NCBI GenBank assembly: GCA_018816735.1
Contig: JAHIVH010000011.1
Span: 1 to 64,000, forward strand
Length of the DNA stretch: 64,000 bases
Direction: 5' to 3'
Source of the DNA: Pseudomonadota bacterium
Lineage (GTDB): Bacteria; Desulfobacterota; Desulfobacteria; Desulfobacterales; JAHIVH01
The notes below the pieces were generated by a model. The model was not told the DNA's origin. It was given only the letters and a program-made list of their open reading frames with translations, and made no database searches. The position numbers and the translations under genes are program-made. Numbering within the stretch: position 1 is the first letter of the stretch; each line of letters opens with the position of its first letter. Shown here one piece after another: positions 9,955 through 18,944 of the stretch.

Positions 9955-9963
9955 TGCTATAAT
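9955..9963 (+). promoter_or_regulatory. Extended -10 promoter candidate for the usher gene
   Basis: TGCTATAAT is a perfect extended -10 (TGn plus TATAAT) located 119 bases before the usher ATG, in the region between divergent genes. No good -35 is seen at 16-18 bases, as is common for extended -10 promoters. It would give a leader of about 110 bases. Confidence 0.45.
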
Positions 9964-10081
9964 AAATAACGCTTACAAATAGTTAAGCTTACCAAAGACC
10001 CCACATGCGATAATCATTTGGCATTCAAATTGCTTAATACTGCATGGATAATATTTTATTAAGGCGCAACCAGGAGATTAT

Positions 10082-13000
10082 ATGGAGCCTATTTTAAAAG
10101 CTGAATCAAGGAGTGGGGGACGATTGCCCCCCTCTGTCAGCGGCTCTGAAAAAAATGTGTTCTTAGAAAAATTAAAGCTTGCAAAAGCAGATGCATTGTT
10201 GCGCGATACATCGGAATATGACAAATGGACCAATTTGTGTCAAAGGGATGACACGCTTGCTGTCAAGTTGGCTGTTATTATTTTAAATCGCTATGAATTA
10301 TTGGAACAGTCAAAAAAAGGCCAGGATGTTGACTGGGGTCTTTTTGATAATCTCACCAGAGAGCTTGGCAAGAATAATATCAACCTGCCTGAAAGTTCGG
10401 AAATTTTATCAGTAAACGCCGGTTCAGCGCAAAATAGTAATACCGAGAAACCTGAGGCACCATTTAACACGCCGGCCATTTCACCTGATGTTCCTGAAAA
10501 CACTGTAATGACAACCAGTGAAACACGCACAGAAAATATCAGTGATACGGAAAATAAAAAACCGGTATTCTCTGATGATAACTTTGTGCTGGTGAATGTC
10601 GAATATAAACGATACCTTTTGGGTGAGAACCTGACAGGGTACACAGATGGAAATAAACTGTATCTTTCCCTGGATGAAATCGTAAGAGCACTTGATTTCA
10701 GCATATACAGTGATGCGGCAAACGGCATCGCAAACGGATGGTTTATTTCCCAGGACAGAACATTTGCCCTTGATTTGGGCAAAAAGGAAGTTTTAACAGA
10801 TGGCAAGAAGATGGACATTCCCCCCCAGGGTGTTGACGTCCAGAATGATGGTATTTTTGTTGATTCGGATCTGCTTTCCAAATGGTTCCCTGTGGATTTT
10901 AAGTTTGATTTTTCAAAACAATCCGTTGGGGTTAATCCAAGAGAAAAGCTGCCGTTTGAATTGCGGCTTGAACGGGAACAAAGCTGGAAAAACATCAACC
11001 GTCCATCAGACAGCGAGACGATTTATCCCAGAAAATATACGGATTACAAGCTTGTTGGACAGCAGTTCGTCGATATTGGTTCTTCAAGTGCCTATAAGCT
11101 TAATTCTGAAAGCAGCGACAAATCAGACTCGAGGTTTTATATTCACTCCAGGGGCGATCTGGGAAAAATGAGTTCAGAGCTCTACCTGGCTTATGATGAG
11201 CTGGACCAATTTGATAACTCGACATTTACATTTGAACGAAAAGATCCGGATAAAAACCTGTTGGGACCGCTAAACGCCACTTCAATTTCAGCCGGGGACA
11301 TCAACCCTGCCGGGCTCTCGTTTGTAGATGGCAATGAAAAGGAACGAGGACTTCGGATAAACAATAAAGCCCTTTACCGGTCGAAGGATTTTGATACCAC
11401 CTTTTTCGAGGGAACGTTATCGCCGGAGTGGGATATTGAGCTATACAGGAATAACAGCCTGATCAATACCACTAGAGTCGGTTCCAACGGCAAATACCGT
11501 TTTGACGGCATTCCCATCTATTACGGAATAAATGACTTTAAACTTGTATTTTATGGGCCCCAGGGACAAAAGCGGACCGAAACAAAACGAATAGACGTTG
11601 GGGGCGACCTGTTAAAAAAAGGGGCGGGTGAGTATGATATATCGTTCACACAAAAGGATTCCCATCTCTATGAATCAGAAAATATGAACCAAACTCGGGA
11701 TAAAGGGTCTGACAAACTTAATTTGACATATGATTATGGGTTAAACAGTCATGTAACACTGGGGGCAGGTCTTTCAAAACAGGAGGTGAGTGAAGAGGAG
11801 CATAACTTCTTAAATCTGAGCGCACGCGGAAACTACAAAAGAATTTATCTGAAAGGAGATTATTTAAATGACGATAAAAGCGGGGATGCTTTTTCTCTTG
11901 GCGCACAAACAAGGGTCGGTGATATTAATTTAAATATGAGCCAAAATTTTTATAATGATTTTTTAAATAGCGAATATTCTCAAACCAATTTGATGGCCGC
12001 AACAAATTTAACCGGATTTTCCATATTACCAAATCTCTATACCTATTTGTCCTACCAAAATACCTCAGGTGATACTTATAACGATGAAAGACTTGGGGGA
12101 AATATCGCCGCAAACAACAGCTATTTCCATATCAACAATTATCTGGAATGGCGAAAAACAACAGATTCAACAGGTGCCTCTGATGACTCGGAGATAGTGG
12201 ATGGAAACCTTCAGACAAGTGTTCATGGCAAAAAAACGCAATTGGGCGGGCGACTGGACTACGAAGTTTCACCTGACCCGGATATTATAAGTGCTCAAAT
12301 ATCAACTTCGTATAATATCACTGACAGATTGAGTTCTATCCTGAGTTATTCAAGAAATTTCAAGGGTGATACTTCCTATGATGCGTCGGCCGGTCTGAAT
12401 TATAATTTCAATAATGGTAAATTCATTCTTTCTCCTAAAATGTCCTATAATAAGGAAGGTGAGCTGATTGCTTGGCTGACATTTGCAACATCCATTGGCG
12501 TGGATCCGTTCACGGATAAACTGAAAGTGTCTTCAACGGCCATGGATGATTATGGAAAAGCAATGATAAAGGTATTTAATGATAAAAATAACAATGGTGT
12601 ATTTGATCAGGAGGACGAGTGGATCGAAGGCACAAAAGTAAAATCAATACAATCCCATGGACAAGCTAAAACAGATGAAACCGGGAAGGCTTATTTCCCG
12701 CTGCTCAGACAGTATCGGCCAACGGATATTGTTGTGGACAGAACATCCCTTGAAGATCCCTTCTGGGAACCCAGAGAAGCAGGGTTCTCGATTATTCCAA
12801 GACCCGGATCGATTCAACAGTTTGAAATACCGGTCATCAGTACCGGTGAAATTGACGGCACTATTTATACGGAATTAAAGGATGGTACGGAAAAGCCTTA
12901 CTCAAACGCAAATGTTCAGCTGCTTGATGAAGACGGTAATGTTGTCAGGGATACAAAATCCGAATATGACGGCTTTTATCTTTTTACAAAAGTTCCCCCT

Positions 13001-14764
13001 GGAAACTATACGGTTCGTATCGACCCTGAAGAACTCCAAAAAAGGGGTATGGAAGCGCCGACTCTTGCTGAAATGGAAATTGTTCCGGACGGTAATATAT
13101 TGAGCGGAAATGACATCCGTCTCATGGCGCTGGCAAAAGAGAGCGTGCCTGAGGGCGAAAAACTGGCCTTTTTTGAAGAAGATGATTTTGATCTGGCTGC
13201 TCTGGACAAAGCGGTTGATTCCGTACTCACTGGAGATAAGGCGGCTATTGCACTTCCTGCAAAACAACCACCTGAAATAACAGAAGATAAACAGATTCCT
13301 TTAGCTCCTGGAAAAGCAGAAATGGATTTGGCTTCTTTGGAAAAAACAGTCGATGCCGTGCTCGCGGGTGATCAGAAAGCCATAGATCAACTGGAAAAAC
13401 AACCACCAGAAGGAAGAGAAGTCAAACACATTCCTGTTATGGCGGAGAAAACAAAAGAATTGCCTTCTCTTCCCATTGGGGGCAAGGAAAAGAAGGGCGT
13501 TGCTGCTTTTGATGATTTAGTGGCAAAGATGCTCAAAGATGATCAGGAATCCCACCCAATTATACCTGAAATAGAATCAGAAAAAGCATTTTATCCACGA
13601 AAAGCAGAGCGCCCTGCTAAGGGTTTACCAGAGAAAAAAGAGCGGGTTGGCCCGGCAGATGATCTGGTGGCCAAGATGCTTATGGCCGATCTGGCATCTC
13701 CGCCAGTTATACCTGACATAGGCGTAGAGAAAACCCAGGACGCGGAATATGCATTGCATGCAGGAAAGGGGGCCGCCCCTGTCGGGGGTTTGCCGGATAG
13801 AAAAGAAGAAATTGGCCCGGATATTTATGAAAAAGCTCTTGCAAAGGCGGCTCCGGGAAGTCAAGAAAAAACCAAACCACTATCTGAAAAACCAGCAACC
13901 AGGCTGGAAATTTATAAAAATGGTGAATGGCTGTATCCTGAAAGAAAGAAAGCGGATTTTCTTCCCAAAGAAAAATTCGGACTTCATTTGTCTTCTTACA
14001 GAACCGCTGAAAAAGCCATTGAAGGAATTAAGTATCTGAGGGATAAATATAAGGGGATTCTGGACCATTCTGATTTTACAGTGAAAAAGGTACATGTTTC
14101 AGACGAAAAAGGGATCTGGTACCGGGTTTTTGCCGGTTCTTTTGACGATGAAAATAAAGCGAAAAAACTGCACAGGCAAATCCTTATGGCAAAACCCTAT
14201 TGCCGGGTTCTTCCAATTGGCAAGCCGATGGATAGCATATCCGGTTCGATGACAGGTGTTCATTTAACCTCTTTTAGAACAACGAGAAAGGCAGAAATGA
14301 GTATCGAGGAACTGAAAGCCCAATACCCCTCAATTTTAAAGGATGCTGAGTTTTCAATTGTGAGTGTTGATCTCGGTCCTGAGATGGGGAAATGGAAACG
14401 GGTCATTGCCGGGCGTTTTTCAAATGCTGAAGAAGCCAAGGCACTGGCAAAAAGAATCAAGATGAAATCACCATACGGTAAAGTGATGCAGATTGAAGAA
14501 GACACTGATTTGGGCGTGCATCTGGCCTCATGTAAGACAGCAGAAATGGCAGCTGTTGAATTAAAGCGTCTTCAGGGAAAATACCGTTCAATACTAAATG
14601 ATGATGATTTTTCTATTCGGCGTGTCTACCTGGGCAAGGAAAAAGGCGTGTGGTACCGTATATTTGCCGGTAGGTTTAAAGACCAGCAAGCGGCCACATC
14701 CATCAAGGCATCTTTAAACCACAGCAATCAATATGCCCGGATATTGAAACTGTCGAGAAAATAA
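10082..14764 (+). CDS. Chaperone-usher-type outer-membrane usher fused to three SPOR domains
   Basis: 1560 residues. The ATG has GGAG five bases upstream, and an in-frame TAA at 10049 rules out extension. Residues 1-160 are hydrophilic with no signal peptide. Residues about 163-310 resemble an usher N-terminal domain. The barrel/plug region (about 330-830) contains WDIELYRNNSLINTTR and FDGIPIYYGINDFKLVFYGP, close to alternate ushers. An acidic Ca-like loop, DKNNNGVFDQEDEWIEG, is near 833. A carboxypeptidase-regulatory-like Ig domain spans about 920-1015. A linker with two kinds of imperfect repeats covers 1035-1290. Three SPOR-like domains start near 1299, 1391 and 1477 (FGLHLSSYRT, GVHLTSFRTT, LGVHLASCKT). 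It should secrete the DUF4402 pilins encoded at 17801-18928. SPOR domains bind denuded peptidoglycan, so the usher may be tied to the septum or wall. Confidence 0.75.
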   Translation: MEPILKAESRSGGRLPPSVSGSEKNVFLEKLKLAKADALLRDTSEYDKWTNLCQRDDTLAVKLAVIILNRYELLEQSKKGQDVDWGLFDNLTRELGKNNINLPESSEILSVNAGSAQNSNTEKPEAPFNTPAISPDVPENTVMTTSETRTENISDTENKKPVFSDDNFVLVNVEYKRYLLGENLTGYTDGNKLYLSLDEIVRALDFSIYSDAANGIANGWFISQDRTFALDLGKKEVLTDGKKMDIPPQGVDVQNDGIFVDSDLLSKWFPVDFKFDFSKQSVGVNPREKLPFELRLEREQSWKNINRPSDSETIYPRKYTDYKLVGQQFVDIGSSSAYKLNSESSDKSDSRFYIHSRGDLGKMSSELYLAYDELDQFDNSTFTFERKDPDKNLLGPLNATSISAGDINPAGLSFVDGNEKERGLRINNKALYRSKDFDTTFFEGTLSPEWDIELYRNNSLINTTRVGSNGKYRFDGIPIYYGINDFKLVFYGPQGQKRTETKRIDVGGDLLKKGAGEYDISFTQKDSHLYESENMNQTRDKGSDKLNLTYDYGLNSHVTLGAGLSKQEVSEEEHNFLNLSARGNYKRIYLKGDYLNDDKSGDAFSLGAQTRVGDINLNMSQNFYNDFLNSEYSQTNLMAATNLTGFSILPNLYTYLSYQNTSGDTYNDERLGGNIAANNSYFHINNYLEWRKTTDSTGASDDSEIVDGNLQTSVHGKKTQLGGRLDYEVSPDPDIISAQISTSYNITDRLSSILSYSRNFKGDTSYDASAGLNYNFNNGKFILSPKMSYNKEGELIAWLTFATSIGVDPFTDKLKVSSTAMDDYGKAMIKVFNDKNNNGVFDQEDEWIEGTKVKSIQSHGQAKTDETGKAYFPLLRQYRPTDIVVDRTSLEDPFWEPREAGFSIIPRPGSIQQFEIPVISTGEIDGTIYTELKDGTEKPYSNANVQLLDEDGNVVRDTKSEYDGFYLFTKVPPGNYTVRIDPEELQKRGMEAPTLAEMEIVPDGNILSGNDIRLMALAKESVPEGEKLAFFEEDDFDLAALDKAVDSVLTGDKAAIALPAKQPPEITEDKQIPLAPGKAEMDLASLEKTVDAVLAGDQKAIDQLEKQPPEGREVKHIPVMAEKTKELPSLPIGGKEKKGVAAFDDLVAKMLKDDQESHPIIPEIESEKAFYPRKAERPAKGLPEKKERVGPADDLVAKMLMADLASPPVIPDIGVEKTQDAEYALHAGKGAAPVGGLPDRKEEIGPDIYEKALAKAAPGSQEKTKPLSEKPATRLEIYKNGEWLYPERKKADFLPKEKFGLHLSSYRTAEKAIEGIKYLRDKYKGILDHSDFTVKKVHVSDEKGIWYRVFAGSFDDENKAKKLHRQILMAKPYCRVLPIGKPMDSISGSMTGVHLTSFRTTRKAEMSIEELKAQYPSILKDAEFSIVSVDLGPEMGKWKRVIAGRFSNAEEAKALAKRIKMKSPYGKVMQIEEDTDLGVHLASCKTAEMAAVELKRLQGKYRSILNDDDFSIRRVYLGKEKGVWYRIFAGRFKDQQAATSIKASLNHSNQYARILKLSRK
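13190..13815 (+). repeat. Two pairs of imperfect repeats in the usher linker
   Basis: Within the usher gene, residues about 1036-1072 and 1082-1118 share the pattern D-L-A-(A/S)-L-(D/E)-K-x-V-D-(S/A)-V-L-x-G-D and then KQPPE. Residues about 1139-1190 and 1191-1245 share DDLVAKML followed by proline-rich P-x-I-P and GLP-(E/D)-(K/R)-K-E. They look like duplicated spacer units between the Ig-like domain and the SPOR domains. Confidence 0.6.
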
Positions 14765-14823
14765 TGCACCAATGTTTTTTAAACAGCAACGTGGCATTTA
14801 TATTCTAAGATGTTTTTTTTCAT

Positions 14824-17304
14824 TTATTTTTCGATCGACCTCATTTTTTGGAAAAGCCAGCTTGATTCTTGTTTTAGCCGTTCATTATCAGGGAATAACG
14901 CCAGGCCTTTTTTGTAGATAGTTAATGCGTCATCATTTTCTCCTTTAGCGACAAGCACCATGCCCAGATTTAAATACACCATCGGCAGCTCCGGTGCTTT
15001 TGCAAGTAATGCCCGAAGATATGTTTCCGATTGGTCATAGGCTTTTTGTTGGGCAAAAAGGTAGCCCAGTTTCATATAATCATCCAGCACGTTGGGGTTA
15101 AGGTTTATCACTGTTTTATATTGAATAATCGCCTGGTCTGCCATCTTCATTTGAAAGAAGCGATCCCCGATTTTTTGCTGCAAATCAATATCGTCTGGCT
15201 TTAACCGTGCCGCCTTCAGATACATGTCTTTTGCTTTTTCCGGTTGGTTAAAATTCAGGTAGGCATCGCCAATGGCCAGGTCCACTGACGTCGGGTTATA
15301 GTCAGCTTCCATTTGTCGACATAAAACCGCAAGCACAGGGTGATTCAAACGCCCGAAATGGTCTGCCAGCATTACCATGAGTTCTTTTTTTTGCTCTATT
15401 TTTTGTTGCTTTTCCGGGGATAGTTCACCAATGATTTTTTTGATATTTTCCGTCCATTGAATGGCATCGGAAAGACGCCCAAAAAGTAACATATATCGTA
15501 ATGTGTTATTGATAAAGGCACCAAAATGTTCCAGGTGAAACACCGGAAGGGAAGTGATATCATTTATTGTTCCCAGATAATTGGGTAAGATTCCATACGT
15601 TGATTCAATGGCGGTCAACGAACCTTTTTGAAGAAGAATCATGCTGATATCAAAAGCAGAAAGCGTCCAGTTATGACTCAAATAGGCATGATAATAGGCC
15701 TCGTCTCTGGAGATGTCCAGCAGGGCCTTATCTATACTAAACAGATCGATGTAATGAAAAGAATAATTTTCTTTATAGTCTTTATAAAATTCACTGGTGT
15801 AGGTGATGGACCTTGAATCAATAAATACCTTTTTTTTGTTATACCATTTCCAGATAAGATAACCACCTATACTATAACTGTTAAACATATTTTCATTGGG
15901 ATATTTTTCCAAAACGAAATCGGGAATCGCATCCCGGAAAATAATGTTCCTGCCGATTCCGGGCGTGCGGGTGGATATCCCACTAAATTTAAAGAATTTT
16001 TTTTCCTTATAATAGTAATGGGCCGTCAATCCAAGCTGGATACAAATGATAAGCGGAAGTAACCAGAAGAGAATGCGCCCGGTTTTGACATACATCTGTC
16101 CTTTATTTTTAGACATCCATATGGTCCTTCTATCCATGTTTTCCTTTATTTTTTTTGATAGGACCGGCAGGTGTGACGTCATCAAGGGAAATGCCACAAG
16201 AAAAGGAAATGCCATGGTTCGGCAGTATCCGAGCCCTAAAAAAAGACTTGCAAGCGATGGTAATACATAAGATGCCTTTAGCCCTTTGGGGTCATACCGC
16301 AATGCAAATACCAAATACAATAGATAAAAAAAAGTAAAAATAAACAGTGCCTTGGCCGGAAGCACACCGTATATGTCAAACGGCGACTTGTACTCCAAAA
16401 CAGTTTCAGCATCGCCGCCTTTTAAAAAAGGCCTAAAAAACATTTTGGCAGATGCTTTCAGGTGAATGAGTTTGGTATGAAACGTATTTTCTATTTGGTC
16501 CGATTCCGTTGTTGTATTGTTTTTCGGGTCACTTTGTTGAATCGGCTCAGGCGGCAAGTTCTCCTCTATCAATGCACTGCGTATATTTGATATAATCTGA
16601 AAGGGACTAACAGGCCAGTTGGTACTGACAATTTTCCATGAAAAACCAAGAACCACGACCAGTGTCAGAAGAAATCGAATATTACGGGCGTCTCTTTTGA
16701 AGAACTGGTCTATTATTTCTCCCATGGCAAAGAAGAAGAGGAACCCTAATCCGACAAGGGCATATCCATGCATAGGTGTCCATAATAGTAACAGGAAAGG
16801 GTATAGTAAAAGGCTTTTGCTGTTCTTTTTTTCAACTGCCATACGCCATAACCATATCATTAGGGGAATAAATACCATGGCGAAAATGGAATTTCGTAAT
16901 AAATGCTGCTGATAAGTACCCATGACGATGCAAACAGCACCCAATAATGTCCATGTATTGTATCGGTGTTCGGAAAATTTTACAAACATCCACACCGGGA
17001 AACAGACAAGGATAATTCGAAAGAGTTGCAGCCCCCATTCGCCACCTGAAAAACGGAATATCACGTATAGCACCAGGTCGCCCAACCATGTATTGGCATT
17101 AGATGTTGAGGACGCATTTACCGGTGAGAATGTAAACGTCCCTGGCGCCGGATAGGTACCGTTTTCAAAAAAATAACGGCCGCAGGCCAGATGCCACCAA
17201 AGATCTGAAGCCTCTATTTGGGTTAGCAATAGATATGCTGAAAACAGGAAAAACAAACAGACAAAAAGTGCCGGTGGCATTTCTTTCAAAAATTTGTGAA
17301 ACAT
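14824..17304 (-). CDS. Polytopic GT-C-like membrane protein with C-terminal TPRs
   Basis: 826 residues. About 11 hydrophobic segments occupy residues 10-450. The first periplasmic loop holds EASDLWWHLACGRYFFENG and later NTWLGDLVLYVIF, a conserved DLWWHL signature of a large family of uncharacterised GT-C-fold membrane proteins. A soluble domain follows, and residues about 650-820 are at least four TPR units (GDAYLNFNQPEKAKDMYLKA, KLGYLFAQQKAYDQSETYLR, NLGMVLVAKGENDDALTIYK). It sits between the usher gene and the pilin/chaperone genes, on the opposite strand, so it may glycosylate the fimbria or another surface polymer. That role is inference. It converges on the usher gene with 59 bases between stops. 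Confidence 0.65.
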   Translation of the reverse strand: MFHKFLKEMPPALFVCLFFLFSAYLLLTQIEASDLWWHLACGRYFFENGTYPAPGTFTFSPVNASSTSNANTWLGDLVLYVIFRFSGGEWGLQLFRIILVCFPVWMFVKFSEHRYNTWTLLGAVCIVMGTYQQHLLRNSIFAMVFIPLMIWLWRMAVEKKNSKSLLLYPFLLLLWTPMHGYALVGLGFLFFFAMGEIIDQFFKRDARNIRFLLTLVVVLGFSWKIVSTNWPVSPFQIISNIRSALIEENLPPEPIQQSDPKNNTTTESDQIENTFHTKLIHLKASAKMFFRPFLKGGDAETVLEYKSPFDIYGVLPAKALFIFTFFYLLYLVFALRYDPKGLKASYVLPSLASLFLGLGYCRTMAFPFLVAFPLMTSHLPVLSKKIKENMDRRTIWMSKNKGQMYVKTGRILFWLLPLIICIQLGLTAHYYYKEKKFFKFSGISTRTPGIGRNIIFRDAIPDFVLEKYPNENMFNSYSIGGYLIWKWYNKKKVFIDSRSITYTSEFYKDYKENYSFHYIDLFSIDKALLDISRDEAYYHAYLSHNWTLSAFDISMILLQKGSLTAIESTYGILPNYLGTINDITSLPVFHLEHFGAFINNTLRYMLLFGRLSDAIQWTENIKKIIGELSPEKQQKIEQKKELMVMLADHFGRLNHPVLAVLCRQMEADYNPTSVDLAIGDAYLNFNQPEKAKDMYLKAARLKPDDIDLQQKIGDRFFQMKMADQAIIQYKTVINLNPNVLDDYMKLGYLFAQQKAYDQSETYLRALLAKAPELPMVYLNLGMVLVAKGENDDALTIYKKGLALFPDNERLKQESSWLFQKMRSIEK

Positions 17305-17585
17305 TGGGGACGCTTTTTTTCTTTTGTGTGGATTGACGCAGTAAATTGCCGATATTTGAACAGTTATATTGCCCCATAATATATAACCATTTTTTTTGCA
17401 AGGGAGAATAAAATAAAAAATCTTTGATTTTTCGTTAAAATATGATACTTTGATAGAGTTTTTTAAAAAAAGGCAGTATAAATTTTTCGGTCAACCTAAA
17501 AAGAATATCTATTGGAGAGATTCCCCCTCAACTGTGTGACTGGTTTTTATGTTAATGGATTTTTTCAAGTCTTGAAATAAATTAC

Positions 17586-17613
17586 TAAAGTTTAAGATGC
17601 GAAGAGTCGATTA
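17586..17613 (+). promoter_or_regulatory. Sigma-28 (FliA)-like promoter upstream of the pilin operon
   Basis: TAAAGTTT at 17586-17593 is an exact match to the FliA -35 consensus. After a 12-base spacer comes GTCGATTA at 17606-17613, matching GCCGATAA at 6 of 8 positions. The usual spacer is 11. It lies 188 bases before the first pilin ATG. Confidence 0.4.
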
Positions 17614-17676
17614 CATAAGTGTAAAGGGCAGGTTAGCGTCTTTATTTCAACGGGACACCCCCAAGTCATTAACCAA

Positions 17677-17710
17677 CAGACCAAACAACAAGGAGGAAGC
17701 AGACCAAACA
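17677..17710 (+). repeat. Direct repeat flanking a GGAGG in the pilin leader
   Basis: CAGACCAAACA occurs at 17677-17687 and again at 17700-17710, with an AAGGAGGAAG stretch between the copies. The unit is perfect over 11 bases. It could be a protein or RNA binding site in the leader, or chance. Confidence 0.5.
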
Positions 17711-17733
17711 GTAGATTCCCGGTGTGAGTAAAT

Positions 17734-17790
17734 TTAATTAGAAAACTATCAAAACATAGCACCCCTCAATTATTATCAAAATCTAATTAA
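17734..17790 (+). promoter_or_regulatory. Inverted repeat next to the pilin ribosome binding site
   Basis: TTAATTAGA at 17734-17742 is the exact reverse complement of TCTAATTAA at 17782-17790, which is immediately followed by the GGAG Shine-Dalgarno of the pilin gene. Pairing would close a 39-base loop just upstream of the ribosome site and could tune translation. The stem is AT-rich and weak. Confidence 0.35.
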
Positions 17791-17800
17791 GGAGAACAAA

Positions 17801-18346
17801 ATGAATTATCTTGACAAAAGAATCATCACCTTATTTGCCATTTTTACCATTTTTACAGCTTCAGCCGTTCAGGCAGCCACAGTGACTGTTCCTGTAACCG
17901 CAGCTGTCGCAGCAGCAACCCTTACATTGACATCCACAGCCAGTCTCGATTTTGGAACGGTCATTAAAGGTGCCACGACCAATACAAACGTAAACATCAA
18001 CGCATCAGCAGGTCCTGTGGCAACACCACTTTTTTCAGGGTCAGGTTCCCAAACCGGTGGAAACAGCGGTGCCATTAATGTTGTCGGCAATATTGCCGGA
18101 AACGTGAGTATCGCATTTGCAGTTGCTGGGAGTGAGGGTACTGCTAACGTTCTTGAAATTTTTGGTGGCACTACAGACGTCCCTCTTGCATCCACTACAG
18201 TTGGAACTAACTCAACAACTTCACCGTTGGCCATAACGGTTCTTGGTCCAAATACGATAAACGTCGGTGGGGTTATATCTGTCGCGAATACTGTTGAGGT
18301 TGGTAGTTATACCGGAACCATTACAGCGACCGTATTATATCAATAA
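17801..18346 (+). CDS. DUF4402 pilin-like protein (probable major fimbrial subunit)
   Basis: 181 residues; AAGGAG lies 7 bases before the ATG. The signal peptide ends at AVQAA (about residue 25). The mature part is rich in Thr, Ala, Gly and Val, contains no cysteine, and follows the DUF4402 plan: LDFGTVIKGA near the start, a glycine-rich centre, and VGGVISVANTVEVGSYTGTI before a terminal ITATVLYQ strand. DUF4402 proteins are fimbrial or pilin-like subunits often encoded beside PapD-like chaperones, as here. The long leader and the hairpin after the gene fit a highly expressed structural subunit. The polymer role is inferred. Confidence 0.78.
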   Translation: MNYLDKRIITLFAIFTIFTASAVQAATVTVPVTAAVAAATLTLTSTASLDFGTVIKGATTNTNVNINASAGPVATPLFSGSGSQTGGNSGAINVVGNIAGNVSIAFAVAGSEGTANVLEIFGGTTDVPLASTTVGTNSTTSPLAITVLGPNTINVGGVISVANTVEVGSYTGTITATVLYQ

Positions 18347-18364
18347 TTCTATCATCATTTGTTC

Positions 18365-18412
18365 CTCGGTGATCAAACGAACCATAACCATGCACAAGGT
18401 TTGATCGCCGGG
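18365..18412 (+). promoter_or_regulatory. Intercistronic hairpin between the two pilin genes
   Basis: CGGTGATCAAAC at 18367-18378 pairs with GTTTGATCGCCG at 18399-18410 (12 pairs, one G-U), with a 20-base loop and no following T-run. The position resembles mRNA-stabilising or processing hairpins that set major-to-minor subunit ratios in fimbrial operons. Confidence 0.55.
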
Positions 18413-18439
18413 AATGAACGGTGAGTCAAGATTCAATCA

Positions 18440-18928
18440 ATGTGCAACGTGAGATATCTCCTTCTCTTCTTACCGGTTTTACTTCTCGTCACGTATACGG
18501 AGTCGGCTTTCCCGGTGACCGCCAACACGGAACAAGGCCTTAGTTTCGGAACCATCATTGCAAACCCTTCAGGGGACGAAATTGAAATTGATGCAAGATA
18601 TGGCCCGGCAACCCCGGTTCTGATATCAGATGGATATTCACACATAGGTGACAACGGATATAGCGGGATCATCCGGGTCCGGTCAGATGCCCCCGGCCAG
18701 ACTATAACGCTCCTTTATCCGGATTCTGTGACGCTAGAAGCAGCAGGTGGCGTCGATACCATGCCCCTTTATTTTATCAATGCCAGATCCGAACTTACAG
18801 CAACCAGCACGTTGGCCGATGAAGATTTTTACTTTGACATCGGTGGTCGTCTTCATATAAAAAGTGGTCAGCTGGGCCTGTCATATATAGGAATCATGAC
18901 CGTTACTATTAATGTTACTAATCCATGA
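18440..18928 (+). CDS. Second DUF4402-like fimbrial subunit (possible minor or tip subunit)
   Basis: 162 residues with a signal peptide (MCNVRYLLLFLPVLLLVTYTES, cleavage near AFPV). The mature part has GLSFGTIIANPSGDEIEI and a C-terminal FDIGGRLHIKSGQ then SYIGIMTVTINVTNP, paralleling the first pilin, with more charged and aromatic residues. There is no strong Shine-Dalgarno, which fits lower expression than the major subunit. It follows the first pilin by 93 bases (including the hairpin) and precedes the chaperone by 16 bases. Adaptor or adhesin function is inferred from gene order. Confidence 0.7.
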   Translation: MCNVRYLLLFLPVLLLVTYTESAFPVTANTEQGLSFGTIIANPSGDEIEIDARYGPATPVLISDGYSHIGDNGYSGIIRVRSDAPGQTITLLYPDSVTLEAAGGVDTMPLYFINARSELTATSTLADEDFYFDIGGRLHIKSGQLGLSYIGIMTVTINVTNP

Positions 18929-18944
18929 AGGAAACGCGCAAAAG

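Larger units (their letters stand above)
17305..17800. other. Long divergent intergenic leader upstream of the pilin genes
   Basis: About 496 bases without a convincing gene. It carries promoters for the minus-strand GT-C/TPR gene and for the pilin operon. Separate entries describe a sigma-28-like promoter, a direct repeat and an inverted repeat touching the pilin Shine-Dalgarno. A purine-rich GGAGG at 17691-17695 has no gene directly after it. No c-di-GMP or other known riboswitch core was recognised. Confidence 0.5.

Noticed and set aside
10291..10998. Minus-strand ORF of 235 codons inside the usher gene
   Set aside because: Ser/Phe-rich shadow of the usher frame with no ribosome site.
17640..17680. 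Possible c-di-GMP (GEMM) riboswitch before the pilin gene
   Set aside because: AGGGCAGGTTAGCG looked suggestive, but the GGNCGCAAAGCC and GGTAGCGGGG cores and the two-stem layout are absent.
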